Positions 44,351 to 52,972 are shown, counted from the stretch's first letter. The stretch is 64,000 bases of DNA from Roseibium sediminicola (GCF_023156505.1 NZ_JALNMJ010000022.1:34653-98652); one strand, 5' to 3'. Numbers and translations: made by a program. Notes: generated from the sequence alone by a model not told the origin.

Positions 44351-46194
44351 GCCGCCACCTCTCTTTCCGCAAGCTCCGGAACGTTTGCTCCGGCAAGCGC
44401 CATCGCGACAGGCGGACAGACCGAGTTGCCGCACATGCGCCCCTGTGCCGATTGACTGAGAGAGATTTCCCCGCCGTCTTCGCCGATGCCGGTTTCGATC
44501 CGGTAGCTATCAAGGAACCCCTGCGCCCGGAATCGCTCGCGCGGTGTCAGCATGCGCATGCCGATATCGACCACGGCGAAGGTTTCGCCGTCGATGTCCA
44601 CGGTCACCAGCGACCGCCGGTCAAGCGTGGTGTCGGTTCCCATTGGCTCAGCGAGACTGTGCGTTTCGCTGCAGCCGTAATAGGTGTGAAGGAAAGCCGC
44701 GACGACATTGGCCTTGCCGTCGCCACCCGCCGTCAGGGTCGGGCACGGATCGCCCAGGTCCGCCCCGATCGAGCGCGTGAACTGCCGGTCGAGGTAACAC
44801 GCCGCGACCGCCTCATGATTGCCGCCCGCCGAATCCGTGCGCGCGGGCTGGTCGGCGGCATAGTCGCGCCGGTCGCTGCCACGCATGGACATCATGTGCG
44901 CCGAGACAAGGCCGACAGGCGCCGCCCCGCCCGGGCGCTTGGAAATGCCGTTGGCGGTGATCGTCGGCGCCGGGCCATCCAGCGGCGCACCCGTCGCCCC
45001 GGTGTTGTGCTTTGCCAGGAAGGCAGAGACGAGGCACCCGTCCGCCTTGGCCGTCTGCGTGCCGACAGGCATGTCGCCACCCCGCGGCGCGCTCTGCCCC
45101 GCCCGGCCGCCACAGCCGACCAGCGACGGTACCAAAAGACAATTCTGGTCTTTCGCACTGGCCGTCAGCGTGTGCAGTGGTGCATTGGCCGGCCGGTTGC
45201 CCCCGCCCTGCTGCGCATAGGAAACGACCGGCGCCACCAGCCCGAAGGCATCGCGCGATGCCGTCAGCGTCGGCATAGGCTCATCAAGCCCCTGCCCCCG
45301 GAACCAGTCACCGCCGTGATTGCAGACGACCAGGAACGGCTTTTGCGCTTCCAGGACATAGCGCACCACGCCCCGCGCGATCCGCTTCAGGGTCGCCTCG
45401 GCAAGCGGCCGCTTTGCCCGCACGCCAAACTTTTCGAAAATCTCGGCCGACGTGTCGAAGATGGATGGGCACGGCAGCGACCAGTCAATGATTTCCGCCG
45501 CCGTGCGCCATGGCTTCTTTTTGCCGGCAACCACCGCCGGATCGTCCGGCGCGCCGTGCGTCGGTTCCGGCCAGACGATCGGCTTGCCGTCTCGCCGGGC
45601 GATCACGAACAGCCGCTTGCGGATCGTCGGCGCGCCATAGTCGCAGGCACGCAGCTCGCGCCATTCCACCTTGTAGCCGTGCCGCTTCAGATCGCGCACC
45701 CAGGCCTTGAAGGTTTCGCCCGCACGGTCCTTGCACGGCTTGTATCCGCCCGCCCCATCGGGCACCACCGGCCCCCAGGTCAGGAATTCCTCGACATTCT
45801 CAAGGATGATCACGCGCGGCCGGGCACGCTTCGCCCAGGTGACGACGGTCCAGGCCAGGTCCCGGATGTTACGCTTGACCGGCCGCCCGCCCTTCGCCTT
45901 GGAAAAGTGCTTGCAGTCCGGCGACGCCCACAACAGCCCGACAGGCCGGTTGTGACAAAGGTCCATTGGGTCGACCTGATAAATGTTTTTGGACACATGC
46001 AACGTGTCCGGATGGTTTGCCCGGTGCATCGCCAGGGCTTCGGCGTCGTGGTTCACCGCAATGTCCGGGTGCCGCCCCAGCGCCTGAAAAATGCCCGTCG
46101 ACGCCCCGCCACCCCCGGCGAAACAATCGATAATCATTTCCCGGCTTTCGGGACGGCCGGAGATTGCCGGCAGATCGGTCAGAAGGTCCCTCAT
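44347..46194 (-). CDS. DNA cytosine-5 methyltransferase
   Basis: A 615-residue C5-methyltransferase. Motif I is DCFAGGGGASTGIFQALG; motif IV with the catalytic Cys is ASPDCKHFSKAKGG; motif VI is ILENVEEF; motif VIII is DYGAPTIRKRLFVIAR; motif X is GRMCGNSVCPPVAMAL. The target-recognition part is long and holds repeats of PTLTA-like blocks (PMPTLTAS, LHTLTASA, PTITANG, PCPTLTAGG), a layout seen in phage multispecific-like enzymes. It probably protects phage DNA from host restriction. It overlaps DUF4031 upstream by one base. Confidence 0.92.
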   Translation of the reverse strand: MRDLLTDLPAISGRPESREMIIDCFAGGGGASTGIFQALGRHPDIAVNHDAEALAMHRANHPDTLHVSKNIYQVDPMDLCHNRPVGLLWASPDCKHFSKAKGGRPVKRNIRDLAWTVVTWAKRARPRVIILENVEEFLTWGPVVPDGAGGYKPCKDRAGETFKAWVRDLKRHGYKVEWRELRACDYGAPTIRKRLFVIARRDGKPIVWPEPTHGAPDDPAVVAGKKKPWRTAAEIIDWSLPCPSIFDTSAEIFEKFGVRAKRPLAEATLKRIARGVVRYVLEAQKPFLVVCNHGGDWFRGQGLDEPMPTLTASRDAFGLVAPVVSYAQQGGGNRPANAPLHTLTASAKDQNCLLVPSLVGCGGRAGQSAPRGGDMPVGTQTAKADGCLVSAFLAKHNTGATGAPLDGPAPTITANGISKRPGGAAPVGLVSAHMMSMRGSDRRDYAADQPARTDSAGGNHEAVAACYLDRQFTRSIGADLGDPCPTLTAGGDGKANVVAAFLHTYYGCSETHSLAEPMGTDTTLDRRSLVTVDIDGETFAVVDIGMRMLTPRERFRAQGFLDSYRIETGIGEDGGEISLSQSAQGRMCGNSVCPPVAMALAGANVPELAEREVAA

Positions 46195-46544
46195 CAAATC
46201 AGCCTCACTTCCGCCCGCCGTGCCCGGCAGGACGCGACGGCGGCAAGCTGCTTTTGGCCGCGCTCGACCTTCACAGGATCGCCGCTTGCGACCAGCAGGC
46301 GCGCGCAATGTTCCACCGGGCCGAAACGGTCGGTCTGGACGGCACCGGCCGCCACGGCCAGCGCACGCTTGCTCTTGGCAATGTCAAAATGCACCCAGGA
46401 GGCTTTTGGCGGCTGCTGCAGCCACTTGCGGGCAACACCGATGCGGTCGGCCATCTCCAGCAGCTCGGGAAGCGTGTCGGCCCACATGTGGCACATGACC
46501 ATGCGCCCGAAGCCCGCCTCCATATCGTCGACATAGACGGTCAT
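46194..46544 (-). CDS. DUF4031 protein
   Basis: A 116-residue protein starting MTVYVDDMEAGFGRMVMCHM, followed by RIGVARKWLQ and HFDIAKSKRALAVAAGAV: the conserved blocks of DUF4031, a small family spread in phages and bacteria. The His/Cys/Asp-rich N-terminal region may bind metal. It is coupled to the cytosine methylase (TGATG) and overlaps the Gp37/Gp68-like gene by 4 bases. Function unknown. Confidence 0.85.
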   Translation of the reverse strand: MTVYVDDMEAGFGRMVMCHMWADTLPELLEMADRIGVARKWLQQPPKASWVHFDIAKSKRALAVAAGAVQTDRFGPVEHCARLLVASGDPVKVERGQKQLAAVASCRARRAEVRLI

Positions 46545-47752
46545 CCCAGCACCTCCGGAAACCCGTCATGCGTCACGCCGTCCAGGACGCGCCCGGCATT
46601 GCCCTTGCCGACCTTGTACGCCAGCACGGAGTTGGTTCCGGGCATGAAGGCCCGACCGCCGGTAATGGCGTCATGCCGCCCGTCGTTCAGCAGAACAAGC
46701 TGCGGCACGGTGCAGGTGCGGCCCCAAATGTCGTCGAGCTTGTCCTGATCTTCACCCGGCCGCGCTTTTCGGTTTGACCGGTAAAGCGGCTGATAATCGG
46801 CCTCGTCCATCTGATTGATGGCCCACCAAGCCCCCCACTGCTTGAACATGAACGCCACCCCGGCGGCCGCGCACTGGTCGCGCAAGGCGCGCGGCCAGTC
46901 GGGATGCATCGGCCGGGCCTTGTCCCCGCTCTCGCCGCCGGCGATGACCCAATCGAGACCAGGCCCGCAGCGTTCGTCATGATGGTGATGCGGAAAGCTC
47001 GGGTCGCAATCATGTTTCACGCCGTGAATAACATCGCCACGTCTTCCAACATGCCAATGCTTGCCGCCACAACCGCGCTGTCCACCAATCCAAAGGGTGC
47101 CACCCTCGACCGACCGCAAATCCACCGGCCCGAGCAGCGGCTCGGCCGACACGAACCGCACCGCCGCCGGTGTCTTCAGGAGATACGGAATCCGCGTGTC
47201 GGCCGTCGCCTGATCCTCGATCGACGTGCCGAGCCAGACATTCGGCAGGAACCCCTTGTTCGCCAGCCAGTCAAACCCGTCATCGTTCAACCCGCGCGGG
47301 TCATAGCCCATCGCGCGCGCCTCGCCCTCGATCACCATCCAGCGGAGATCGCGCGCATCCGCGAGATACTTCCGCATCCGCTCCGGACGCTTGGTCAGGA
47401 TCTGGAATGTATGCTGCGGACAAAGCGCCATGACGGCGAACACCTTGTCGAGCCATTCGTCCGGCACGTTTTCATGAAACAGGTCGCCATGCGCGCAGAC
47501 GAAAATCCGGCGCGGTTTCTTCCATTTCAGCGGCTGGTCGAGCCACGCGTCGTTGAAGCGCACCTGCCCGTTGAATTGCGCCACCCCGGCGGCGTTCTTC
47601 TTGGCAAGCCCCTTGCGCGAGGGCAGGTTCTTCAGCCGCGTTGCCGCCAGATCGGCGGCGTAGCAATACTTGCAGCCATCGGAGACCAGCGAGCAACCGT
47701 TGATAATGTTCCAGGTCGCGTCCGTCCATTCGATCGCGGTGCTATCGGCCAT
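46541..47752 (-). CDS. Phage Gp37/Gp68 family protein (DUF5131, radical-SAM-like)
   Basis: A 403-residue protein of the Gp37/Gp68 family. It opens STAIEWTDATWNIINGCSLV and has a cysteine cluster SDGCKYCYAADLA, close to the CxxxCxxC site of radical SAM enzymes. Conserved IFVCAHGDLFHE, FQILTKRPERM and WVIAGGESGDKARPMH follow. The biochemical role is unknown; the iron-sulphur-type motif suggests a radical chemistry on nucleic acid or protein. The start at 47752 overlaps the DUF4326 stop by one base. Confidence 0.85.
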   Translation of the reverse strand: MADSTAIEWTDATWNIINGCSLVSDGCKYCYAADLAATRLKNLPSRKGLAKKNAAGVAQFNGQVRFNDAWLDQPLKWKKPRRIFVCAHGDLFHENVPDEWLDKVFAVMALCPQHTFQILTKRPERMRKYLADARDLRWMVIEGEARAMGYDPRGLNDDGFDWLANKGFLPNVWLGTSIEDQATADTRIPYLLKTPAAVRFVSAEPLLGPVDLRSVEGGTLWIGGQRGCGGKHWHVGRRGDVIHGVKHDCDPSFPHHHHDERCGPGLDWVIAGGESGDKARPMHPDWPRALRDQCAAAGVAFMFKQWGAWWAINQMDEADYQPLYRSNRKARPGEDQDKLDDIWGRTCTVPQLVLLNDGRHDAITGGRAFMPGTNSVLAYKVGKGNAGRVLDGVTHDGFPEVLG

Positions 47753-48063
47753 CAGCTTTCCCCTTCCTTGGCGGGCGCGCACCGCTCCGCGTATGTCAGC
47801 AACACCTCCGCATGGCAGGGCGCATCAAGCGCGCACCAGCAAGCCAGGTCCTTGCCGGCAAGCTCATGAACCGGCAGAAGCGGAATCGTCAGGTGTTCGA
47901 ACAGGCGGCAAGCCTCGCCGGCATCCATCGCCTGCCCGGTTTCCGGCGACGCCGCCCCGACCACGAACGGATTGCCCCACTTGCTTGTGCGGTCGACAAT
48001 CACCGCGTCCGGCGCGTCACATCGCCAGGGGTGCTTGCGGGTCATCTGGATACGTTTCGGCAT
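47752..48063 (-). CDS. DUF4326 protein
   Basis: A 103-residue protein starting MPKRIQMTRKHPWRCDAPDA, with TSKWGNPFVVG and LAGKDLACWCALDAPCHAEV, the conserved pattern of DUF4326. The last block is Cys/His-rich and may bind metal. It is common in phages and plasmids; function unknown. Both ends are coupled to neighbours by TGATG overlaps. Confidence 0.85.
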   Translation of the reverse strand: MPKRIQMTRKHPWRCDAPDAVIVDRTSKWGNPFVVGAASPETGQAMDAGEACRLFEHLTIPLLPVHELAGKDLACWCALDAPCHAEVLLTYAERCAPAKEGES

Positions 48064-49019
48064 CAACGCCCCCTCGGTTTGAAGTCCGTCACAACGCCAC
48101 TCGCATCCGCCGCGGGCGCGGACGGCTCGGGATAGGCGTCCAGGTTCTTTTGCAGCGGCCAGGGCAAGGCGGCACAGGCACGGTCGTCCAGTTTGCGCGA
48201 CCACAGCCGCGGCAACCCGGCGTCCGGATGCGGCTTAACGGTTTCCAGGACACGGACAAGCACGGCCTCGCGCCGCATGTCCCAATTCGCTTTCGGGCCG
48301 ACGATGATCTGCCGCTTGATATGTTCGCAGAACTGGCGCATCAGCGCGGGCGTTGCCGTCGCCATGGCTTCGGACAGCTCATCCAGCGCAAAGCGCGGCA
48401 GCATGAAGGGCGCGAAATAGCGCTCCAGAATGCGCCGGCGTTCGGCATCGCCGGGAGCTGCCAGATCGATCTGGATCTCGAACCGCCGCCAAACCGCCTC
48501 GTCTATCCGGTCGCCGAAATTGGTGGCGGCGACGGCAAACGTGTCGAGCGTGTCCAGGCTCTTCAACAGCGTGTTGATCTGGTGATTGTGGTCCTGTTCG
48601 GCGACCTGGTTCTTGCCGCCTGTCATCCGCTTGGCGGCCATACTGTCGAATTCGTCGAAGAACAGGAAAACCGGCGTTTCCTGCGCCTGCACGCACTGAA
48701 ACAGTTGCCCGATCGCGCGGGCACTGGCGCCGACATATTCGCTCAAGAACTGTTCCGGCCGCACCAGCAGCATCGGCAGCCCCAAGCGCGCGGCCAGATG
48801 ATGCGCCAGCGTGGTTTTGCCGGTGCCGGGAATGCCGGTGAATATGGCCCGGCGGCGCGGCTTCAGGCCAACCGCCTCCAGCTCATCCTTTGCCCAGATT
48901 TCCTCAAGCCATTCCATCAGCGCCGCGCGCACCGGCGCGGCCAGGATTGGTTCGGACGCCTCTTCCGGTGTCAGGATATCGCCGAAGCTTTCCAGGCGTT
49001 GCGGGACGCGCGAGACCAT
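48063..49019 (-). CDS. AAA+ ATPase
   Basis: A 318-residue ATPase. Walker A is FTGIPGTGKTTLAHHLA, Walker B is VFLFFDEFDSMAA, sensor 1 is FAVAATNF, and the arginine finger region is DEAVWRRFEIQI. The pattern is that of the classic AAA family (FtsH/Vps4-like), with EQFLSEYVGASARAIGQLFQ as usual in that group. A role in remodelling a protein-DNA complex, such as replication, is inferred from its place in the early operon. It is coupled to the GapR-like gene upstream. Confidence 0.85.
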   Translation of the reverse strand: MVSRVPQRLESFGDILTPEEASEPILAAPVRAALMEWLEEIWAKDELEAVGLKPRRRAIFTGIPGTGKTTLAHHLAARLGLPMLLVRPEQFLSEYVGASARAIGQLFQCVQAQETPVFLFFDEFDSMAAKRMTGGKNQVAEQDHNHQINTLLKSLDTLDTFAVAATNFGDRIDEAVWRRFEIQIDLAAPGDAERRRILERYFAPFMLPRFALDELSEAMATATPALMRQFCEHIKRQIIVGPKANWDMRREAVLVRVLETVKPHPDAGLPRLWSRKLDDRACAALPWPLQKNLDAYPEPSAPAADASGVVTDFKPRGR

Positions 49020-49684
49020 CAGTCGCCCCCCGGCCCCATGCCGTCCGTGCCGGACGCATCGCGCCAACCCTTGTCAAAGGCCTGCCGGCGCTTGTCGTCC
49101 CAGGGAAACGGATTTGAGGTGATAGGCTCATTTGCCTTGTAAGCTTCCGCTCCGAGAACTTCCGCCCCGGCATCATCCACGTCCGGCACTTCCTTGCGCG
49201 GTTGCGCTGCTTGCTGCACGGCGGACGATTGCGCGGCCGCCTTCGGCTCGCGATAGTCTTCCGCGTGCGCCTCGCCGTCACTGTCGCGCCAAAGACGGAC
49301 AGGCGTCTTGCCGATCTTGACGATGATCTCGCCCTTCTTCGGCACCAGTAGCTTGAAAGCTTCGATCACCTGATCGCGCGCCGTAATGTCGACATCCATC
49401 AGGCCAACAGCCTGAAACAGCGGTGACTCACGCTCCATGCCGAGCGCGTGCAGATACATGTCCAGCTCCGCCTTGGCCTCGTCATAGTCGCCGGGCTTCG
49501 CGTCGCGGATCTTGAGAACATCCCGCACGCGCGCCGGTGTGAAACCGGCGGCCTTCAGCTCGGCAAAAACGGCCTTTTCATCCTCGCCGATTTGCTTTTT
49601 CTCGGCGCGCAGGCGTTCGATGCGGTCGATATAGCCTTGCAGCTGAGACGCCGAAACCGTGTTCCGGCCGGGAGACGTTGCCAT
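49019..49684 (-). CDS. GapR-like (DUF2312) DNA-binding protein with extra C-terminal domain
   Basis: A 221-residue protein. Residues 10-60 match GapR/UPF0335: SASQLQGYIDRIERLRAEKK, then GFTPARVRDVLKIR. GapR of Caulobacter tracks overtwisted DNA ahead of replication forks. The middle (about 85-150) reads as a small beta-domain and the end NPFPWDDKRRQAFDKGWRDA resembles a ribosome-modulation-factor-type motif. Host GapR is about 85-90 residues, so this is a longer phage form. It overlaps the AAA gene by one base. Confidence 0.75.
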   Translation of the reverse strand: MATSPGRNTVSASQLQGYIDRIERLRAEKKQIGEDEKAVFAELKAAGFTPARVRDVLKIRDAKPGDYDEAKAELDMYLHALGMERESPLFQAVGLMDVDITARDQVIEAFKLLVPKKGEIIVKIGKTPVRLWRDSDGEAHAEDYREPKAAAQSSAVQQAAQPRKEVPDVDDAGAEVLGAEAYKANEPITSNPFPWDDKRRQAFDKGWRDASGTDGMGPGGD

Positions 49685-49926
49685 CAGTTTTGATCCTTCT
49701 TCCGTTCAAACAGGGAAATCCGCCCGGCATCGACAGCGTCGGCCAGCGCGCGCAAACCGTCCGGGGTGATGGTGGCAAGTCCCGGTGCCGGTTCGTGCAT
49801 CAGGCCGAGGGCAACCAGCTTTCGGCAGCGGGCGCGGGTGTCTGCCAGGGCCGCACCCGAAATCACCGCGCTGGTCGTGCCGACCGAGCGCAGCAGCTCC
49901 AATTGACGGCTGCCGAGACGGGTCAT
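49684..49926 (-). CDS. Small winged-helix-like protein
   Basis: An 80-residue protein with a probable wHTH (residues 5-65, with ADTRARCRKLVALGLMHEPA and a beta-wing ATITPDGLRALA). It lies between the adenine methylase and the GapR-like gene, overlapping each. It could be a regulator of the operon; this is inferred. Confidence 0.6.
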   Translation of the reverse strand: MTRLGSRQLELLRSVGTTSAVISGAALADTRARCRKLVALGLMHEPAPGLATITPDGLRALADAVDAGRISLFERKKDQN

Positions 49927-50654
49927 GGGTTCACCCCCTCAAGTTTGGAAAAAAGCGGCCCGCCATCGACCGGCTCAGGCTTGGCCGTGTCGGCCAGGGC
50001 AAGGTCTGCGGTTCTGGAATGGCGCTTTGCCGCGCCCGGCGGTATCCATCGCAGAACCGGCTCGCCGGCGCTGCCGTCCGTGCGCCAGATCACCCAGCAA
50101 TAAGCCGTCGCCGTCTTGCCGTCCGGGTCCCATTTGCCACGCGCAAGCGGCACGCGCTCGGCAAACACTCCGACCATGGCCGGCGGGTGCGGCAGGAAGA
50201 GTTCGCGCGTGCGGTCCAGCGTTTCCAGCCAGCGCAGCTGGACAAACACCGCAATGCCCTTGCGCGGTTCATGCATAAGCGCGCGCTCGACAAAGCGCTG
50301 CGGCAGGTCGCCGTAAGGCGGGTTGGTGATGATCCAGTCGAACCGCCGAGGCGAGAACTGCGAAGACTGGTCGAGGCAGAGAAAGTCCCACTGTGCGCCA
50401 TGGTGCGAATTGTAGCCCCGGTCGAACAGGTCCGACGCGAACACCTCGCCAAAATAGTCGCCAAGCGGCACCGCCATATGCCCGGCGCCGCAGGCCGGTT
50501 CCCAAACACTCAAACCGGCACCACCCGGCGCCAGTTCCAGAAGCTCGGCACACAGCGCGCGGGTTGCCCATGGCGGCGTCGGATAGTAGTCGGGCGATTT
50601 AGCCGCCTCCAGGCGAGACGCCATCACGGCCCGGTGCGATGCCGGTTCAACCAT
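49923..50654 (-). CDS. N6-adenine DNA methyltransferase (class I)
   Basis: A 243-residue methylase: AdoMet motif VWEPACGAGHMAVPLG (motif I), catalytic motif ITNPPYGDLPQRF (NPPY). The opening SPDYYPTPPWATRALCAE is typical of phage class-I adenine methylases. The target sequence is unknown. It is the second adenine methylase in the prophage after the Dam-type gene near attL, and lies in the early operon, so it is probably made before packaging. Confidence 0.88.
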   Translation of the reverse strand: MVEPASHRAVMASRLEAAKSPDYYPTPPWATRALCAELLELAPGGAGLSVWEPACGAGHMAVPLGDYFGEVFASDLFDRGYNSHHGAQWDFLCLDQSSQFSPRRFDWIITNPPYGDLPQRFVERALMHEPRKGIAVFVQLRWLETLDRTRELFLPHPPAMVGVFAERVPLARGKWDPDGKTATAYCWVIWRTDGSAGEPVLRWIPPGAAKRHSRTADLALADTAKPEPVDGGPLFSKLEGVNP

Positions 50655-50917
50655 CAGCCCGCCCCCGCTTCGCTTGTCTCATGGGTGCTTTCCCGTGAAA
50701 CAGGTTCCACGTAATCGCGCGGGTCGATCTGGTAGAAGTGACACAGCACAACAACCGTTTCGGCACTTGCAAAGATGTCCGGGTGCGCGCGCTCTGCCCG
50801 GCTGATCGTGGTCCGGCTTATGCCGGTAACCGCTTCGATACCGCGCAGGCTGATATCCTGCGTCATGCGCGCTTCAAGCAGCGCAGCGCCGAGCGCTTCC
50901 CGGTCCAGCCGCATCAT
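50654..50917 (-). CDS. XRE-family helix-turn-helix regulator
   Basis: An 87-residue protein with a Xre/Cro-type HTH at residues 13-65 (RMTQDISLRGIEAVTGISRT, then TISRAERAHPDIF), followed by a short tail. It overlaps the methylase gene (one base) and the zinc-ribbon gene upstream (ATGA), so it is part of the early operon and may control it or replication timing. The DNA target is unknown. Confidence 0.8.
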   Translation of the reverse strand: MMRLDREALGAALLEARMTQDISLRGIEAVTGISRTTISRAERAHPDIFASAETVVVLCHFYQIDPRDYVEPVSRESTHETSEAGAG

Positions 50918-51516
50918 CGCCCCACCTCTTCAAGATGCTTGGAAAGCACCACCAGCTGATCAGCAACGCGCAGCCGCGCCTTGTTCGCCGCCTCGACGGC
51001 GTCGGCCAGCTCAGCCCCGGCAGTGGCAAGGTCTTTCAGCGCGGCCCGCGCCTCGGCGATATGGTCGACAGGCGGCGCCGGGATAGGTCCGAGAAGCTGT
51101 TCGCGGATGTCTTCCACCCACTTGCGCGGCACGTTCTTTTCTTCCGCGACCCGGCCGTCGTCGTAACCGTCGTCAAAGCCCTTCTCAGGACAGAACACGA
51201 TTTCCAGCGCTTCCAGGATGGCGCGCCGGTCGGCCGGTGTCGGCTCGGGTGGCGGGTCGGCCTTCGGCGTCCCGGTCAAGGTCGTCTGACAGACCGGGCA
51301 GGTGTGTTTCGTCCGCTTGGAACCGACAATCCAGCCCGCCCGCTGAAACTTGCGCCGCAGCGGCTCGACCGGCAGCGGCCGTCCGTTCACCCCGCCGCTG
51401 GCAAAGACTTCATATGATTTCCCGCAGGCGCAGGTGATCTTGGCATATTGGCCCGCCTTGCCGTCCCGGGTCTTTGCGACGACGTCGAAAAGGGCACTGG
51501 AATCGCTGCCGGCCAT
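50914..51516 (-). CDS. Zinc-ribbon protein of unknown function
   Basis: A 200-residue protein with two cysteine pairs, CACGKSYEVF and HTCPVCQTTL, about 45 residues apart, which probably hold zinc. A helical C-terminal half follows (AEARAALKDLATAGAELADA). It is coupled to both neighbours. The combination suggests nucleic-acid binding, but I do not recognise the family. Confidence 0.6.
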   Translation of the reverse strand: MAGSDSSALFDVVAKTRDGKAGQYAKITCACGKSYEVFASGGVNGRPLPVEPLRRKFQRAGWIVGSKRTKHTCPVCQTTLTGTPKADPPPEPTPADRRAILEALEIVFCPEKGFDDGYDDGRVAEEKNVPRKWVEDIREQLLGPIPAPPVDHIAEARAALKDLATAGAELADAVEAANKARLRVADQLVVLSKHLEEVGR

Positions 51517-51725
51517 CAGGACGCCCCCCCGTATCCGGAGCGCTGCAGGCAGACGCCGGCGGCGGCCTGCAAGGCCCGGCGCATACCCTTGCGGGCCGCG
51601 TCGATGTCCAGAAAGTCGTCATGGGCGGCGTCCGGAGGCACGCGCCCGGTTTCCTTGCCATAGTCGATAAACGCGTCCAGCCCCGCGTCGACCATGGCAT
51701 CGGTGATTTTGAGCCGGGCTTTCAT
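51516..51725 (-). CDS. Small early protein (69 aa)
   Basis: A 69-residue protein starting MKARLKITDAMVDAGLDAFI, helical, acidic in the middle. Short proteins of this kind often occur in rhizobial phage early regions. It overlaps the upstream and downstream genes by one base each. Function unknown. Confidence 0.6.
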   Translation of the reverse strand: MKARLKITDAMVDAGLDAFIDYGKETGRVPPDAAHDDFLDIDAARKGMRRALQAAAGVCLQRSGYGGAS

Positions 51726-52087
51726 CAGGCTATCCCCCGTTCCAGGCGCCGCTGCGCTTCCTCGATCGACACCGGCACGGCACCGCCGCCCGACCCGCGC
51801 TCAAAGTCGGCATCCGGATCGGCCACCAGCACCGGCTCCCCGTGCTTCTGTTTGATCGAAAGTCCGTTCCAGGCGGCCAGACGCGCCTGCGTGTCCGCGC
51901 TGGAAAACCCGCCGCTAAGGGCGGCAGCGGCTCTGGTCCCGCGGATCCCGGTTTCAGCAGCAACCAGGGCCGCCGCACCAGCAAACGAAACCGGATAACC
52001 CCGGCAGCGCAGCAAGTGCTGCGCCCGCGCCCAGGAGAACACCTTCAAGGTCTGGCGAATGTCGCTGGTCGCGATTTGAAGGCTCAT
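51725..52087 (-). CDS. Early protein of unknown function (120 aa)
   Basis: A 120-residue protein starting MSLQIATSDIRQTLKVFSWA, with AQHLLRCRGYPVSFAGAAAL. Overlap with the GcrA-like stop (ATGA at 52084-52087) supports the chosen start over a longer reading. Mainly helical. No family is recognised. Confidence 0.6.
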   Translation of the reverse strand: MSLQIATSDIRQTLKVFSWARAQHLLRCRGYPVSFAGAAALVAAETGIRGTRAAAALSGGFSSADTQARLAAWNGLSIKQKHGEPVLVADPDADFERGSGGGAVPVSIEEAQRRLERGIA

Positions 52088-52692
52088 TTCCACCGCCTCG
52101 ACAATTTGCCGTTGCGGCCCCGCTCGGTCCTGCCTTCGATAAAGATCGAACCGCCCCGCTTGTGTCGCCGCGCCTCCGGCGGCGCATAGACAATCGGCTT
52201 GCACTCAGCGCACCAGCTGGACCCTTCGGCCCGCCGGTTGCCGCAATAGAATTTTTCTTCCAGCGGCGTGTCTTCCTTGCCCCAGAGCGGGCGCTTGCAC
52301 TGCCACCCCTTCAGGTCCCAGATCGTCACGCGGGCTTTCTTGCGCGGGTCGCCAAGCCGCGGCGCAGGCAGCACCGGCAGCGGCTCGGCCTTGATCCGTT
52401 CCGGCTTCACCGCCTGCACCCGCGCCCGCCTGTCGATCTTTTCCAGGCGGTCGCGGTACCGCCGCGCATCGATCAGGGCCGGATCGCTGTCGAAACCTTC
52501 CGCCTCGGCAACGCGCCGCACCTGATTGACGCCGATCGGGCCATAGATGGTCCCGAGCGCTTCGGCGGTTTCTTCCACCGTGTTCCCCCCGGCCAGCTTC
52601 CAGTAAACGGCTTCGCTTTTTTCGTCGGCCGTCAGGTCCGCCCAAGTCAGCTGGCCGAGGGCTTCGGCAGTCGTGTGTTCGGCAAGGCTCAT
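52084..52692 (-). CDS. GcrA-like cell-cycle regulator homologue
   Basis: A 202-residue protein resembling GcrA, the sigma-70 co-activator of alphaproteobacteria that responds to adenine methylation at GANTC sites. The N-terminal helix-turn-helix-like part reads LTADEKSEAVYWKLAGGNTV; the C-terminal zinc-binding part has WQCKRPLWGKEDTPLEEKFY then CGNRRAEGSSWCAECKPIVY, matching GcrA's C-terminal pattern. Spacing of the cysteines is clear; sequence identity in the N-half is low. It sits in the early operon together with two methylases and the GapR-like gene. Confidence 0.72.
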   Translation of the reverse strand: MSLAEHTTAEALGQLTWADLTADEKSEAVYWKLAGGNTVEETAEALGTIYGPIGVNQVRRVAEAEGFDSDPALIDARRYRDRLEKIDRRARVQAVKPERIKAEPLPVLPAPRLGDPRKKARVTIWDLKGWQCKRPLWGKEDTPLEEKFYCGNRRAEGSSWCAECKPIVYAPPEARRHKRGGSIFIEGRTERGRNGKLSRRWK

Positions 52693-52904
52693 TGCGTGCC
52701 CCCTTTCAGAATGTCGGAAAAATCGGTCAAGGCTTCGGCGGCATTGGCGGCCAGGTCGGCGCCCCGCCGGTATTCGTCCACCAGCTCGCCACCGGCCCCG
52801 CGCGGCGCCATCGCTGCCGACATGGCAAGGCGGGAATGCTGCGTCGAAAGCTCCTGCAGCCAGCCCGCAAGCTCGGCCACGTCACCAGATGAAAACCGAG
52901 TCAT
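52689..52904 (-). CDS. Small early protein (71 aa)
   Basis: A 71-residue helical protein starting MTRFSSGDVAELAGWLQELS, with ADLAANAAEALTDFSDILKG. It overlaps the GcrA-like start by 4 bases (ATGA), so it is co-translated with it. Unknown function. Confidence 0.6.
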   Translation of the reverse strand: MTRFSSGDVAELAGWLQELSTQHSRLAMSAAMAPRGAGGELVDEYRRGADLAANAAEALTDFSDILKGGTQ

Positions 52905-52972
52905 GCCTCCACCCCCTCGACTTTCACGCGAGGACTTGCTGATATGCAGCCTTTGAAACGGGGGGACCGGAC

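Noticed and set aside
44452..46536. 694-codon plus-strand frame opposite the cytosine methylase
   Set aside because: It is antisense to a protein with all C5-methylase motifs and has an Arg/Pro-rich, non-natural composition.
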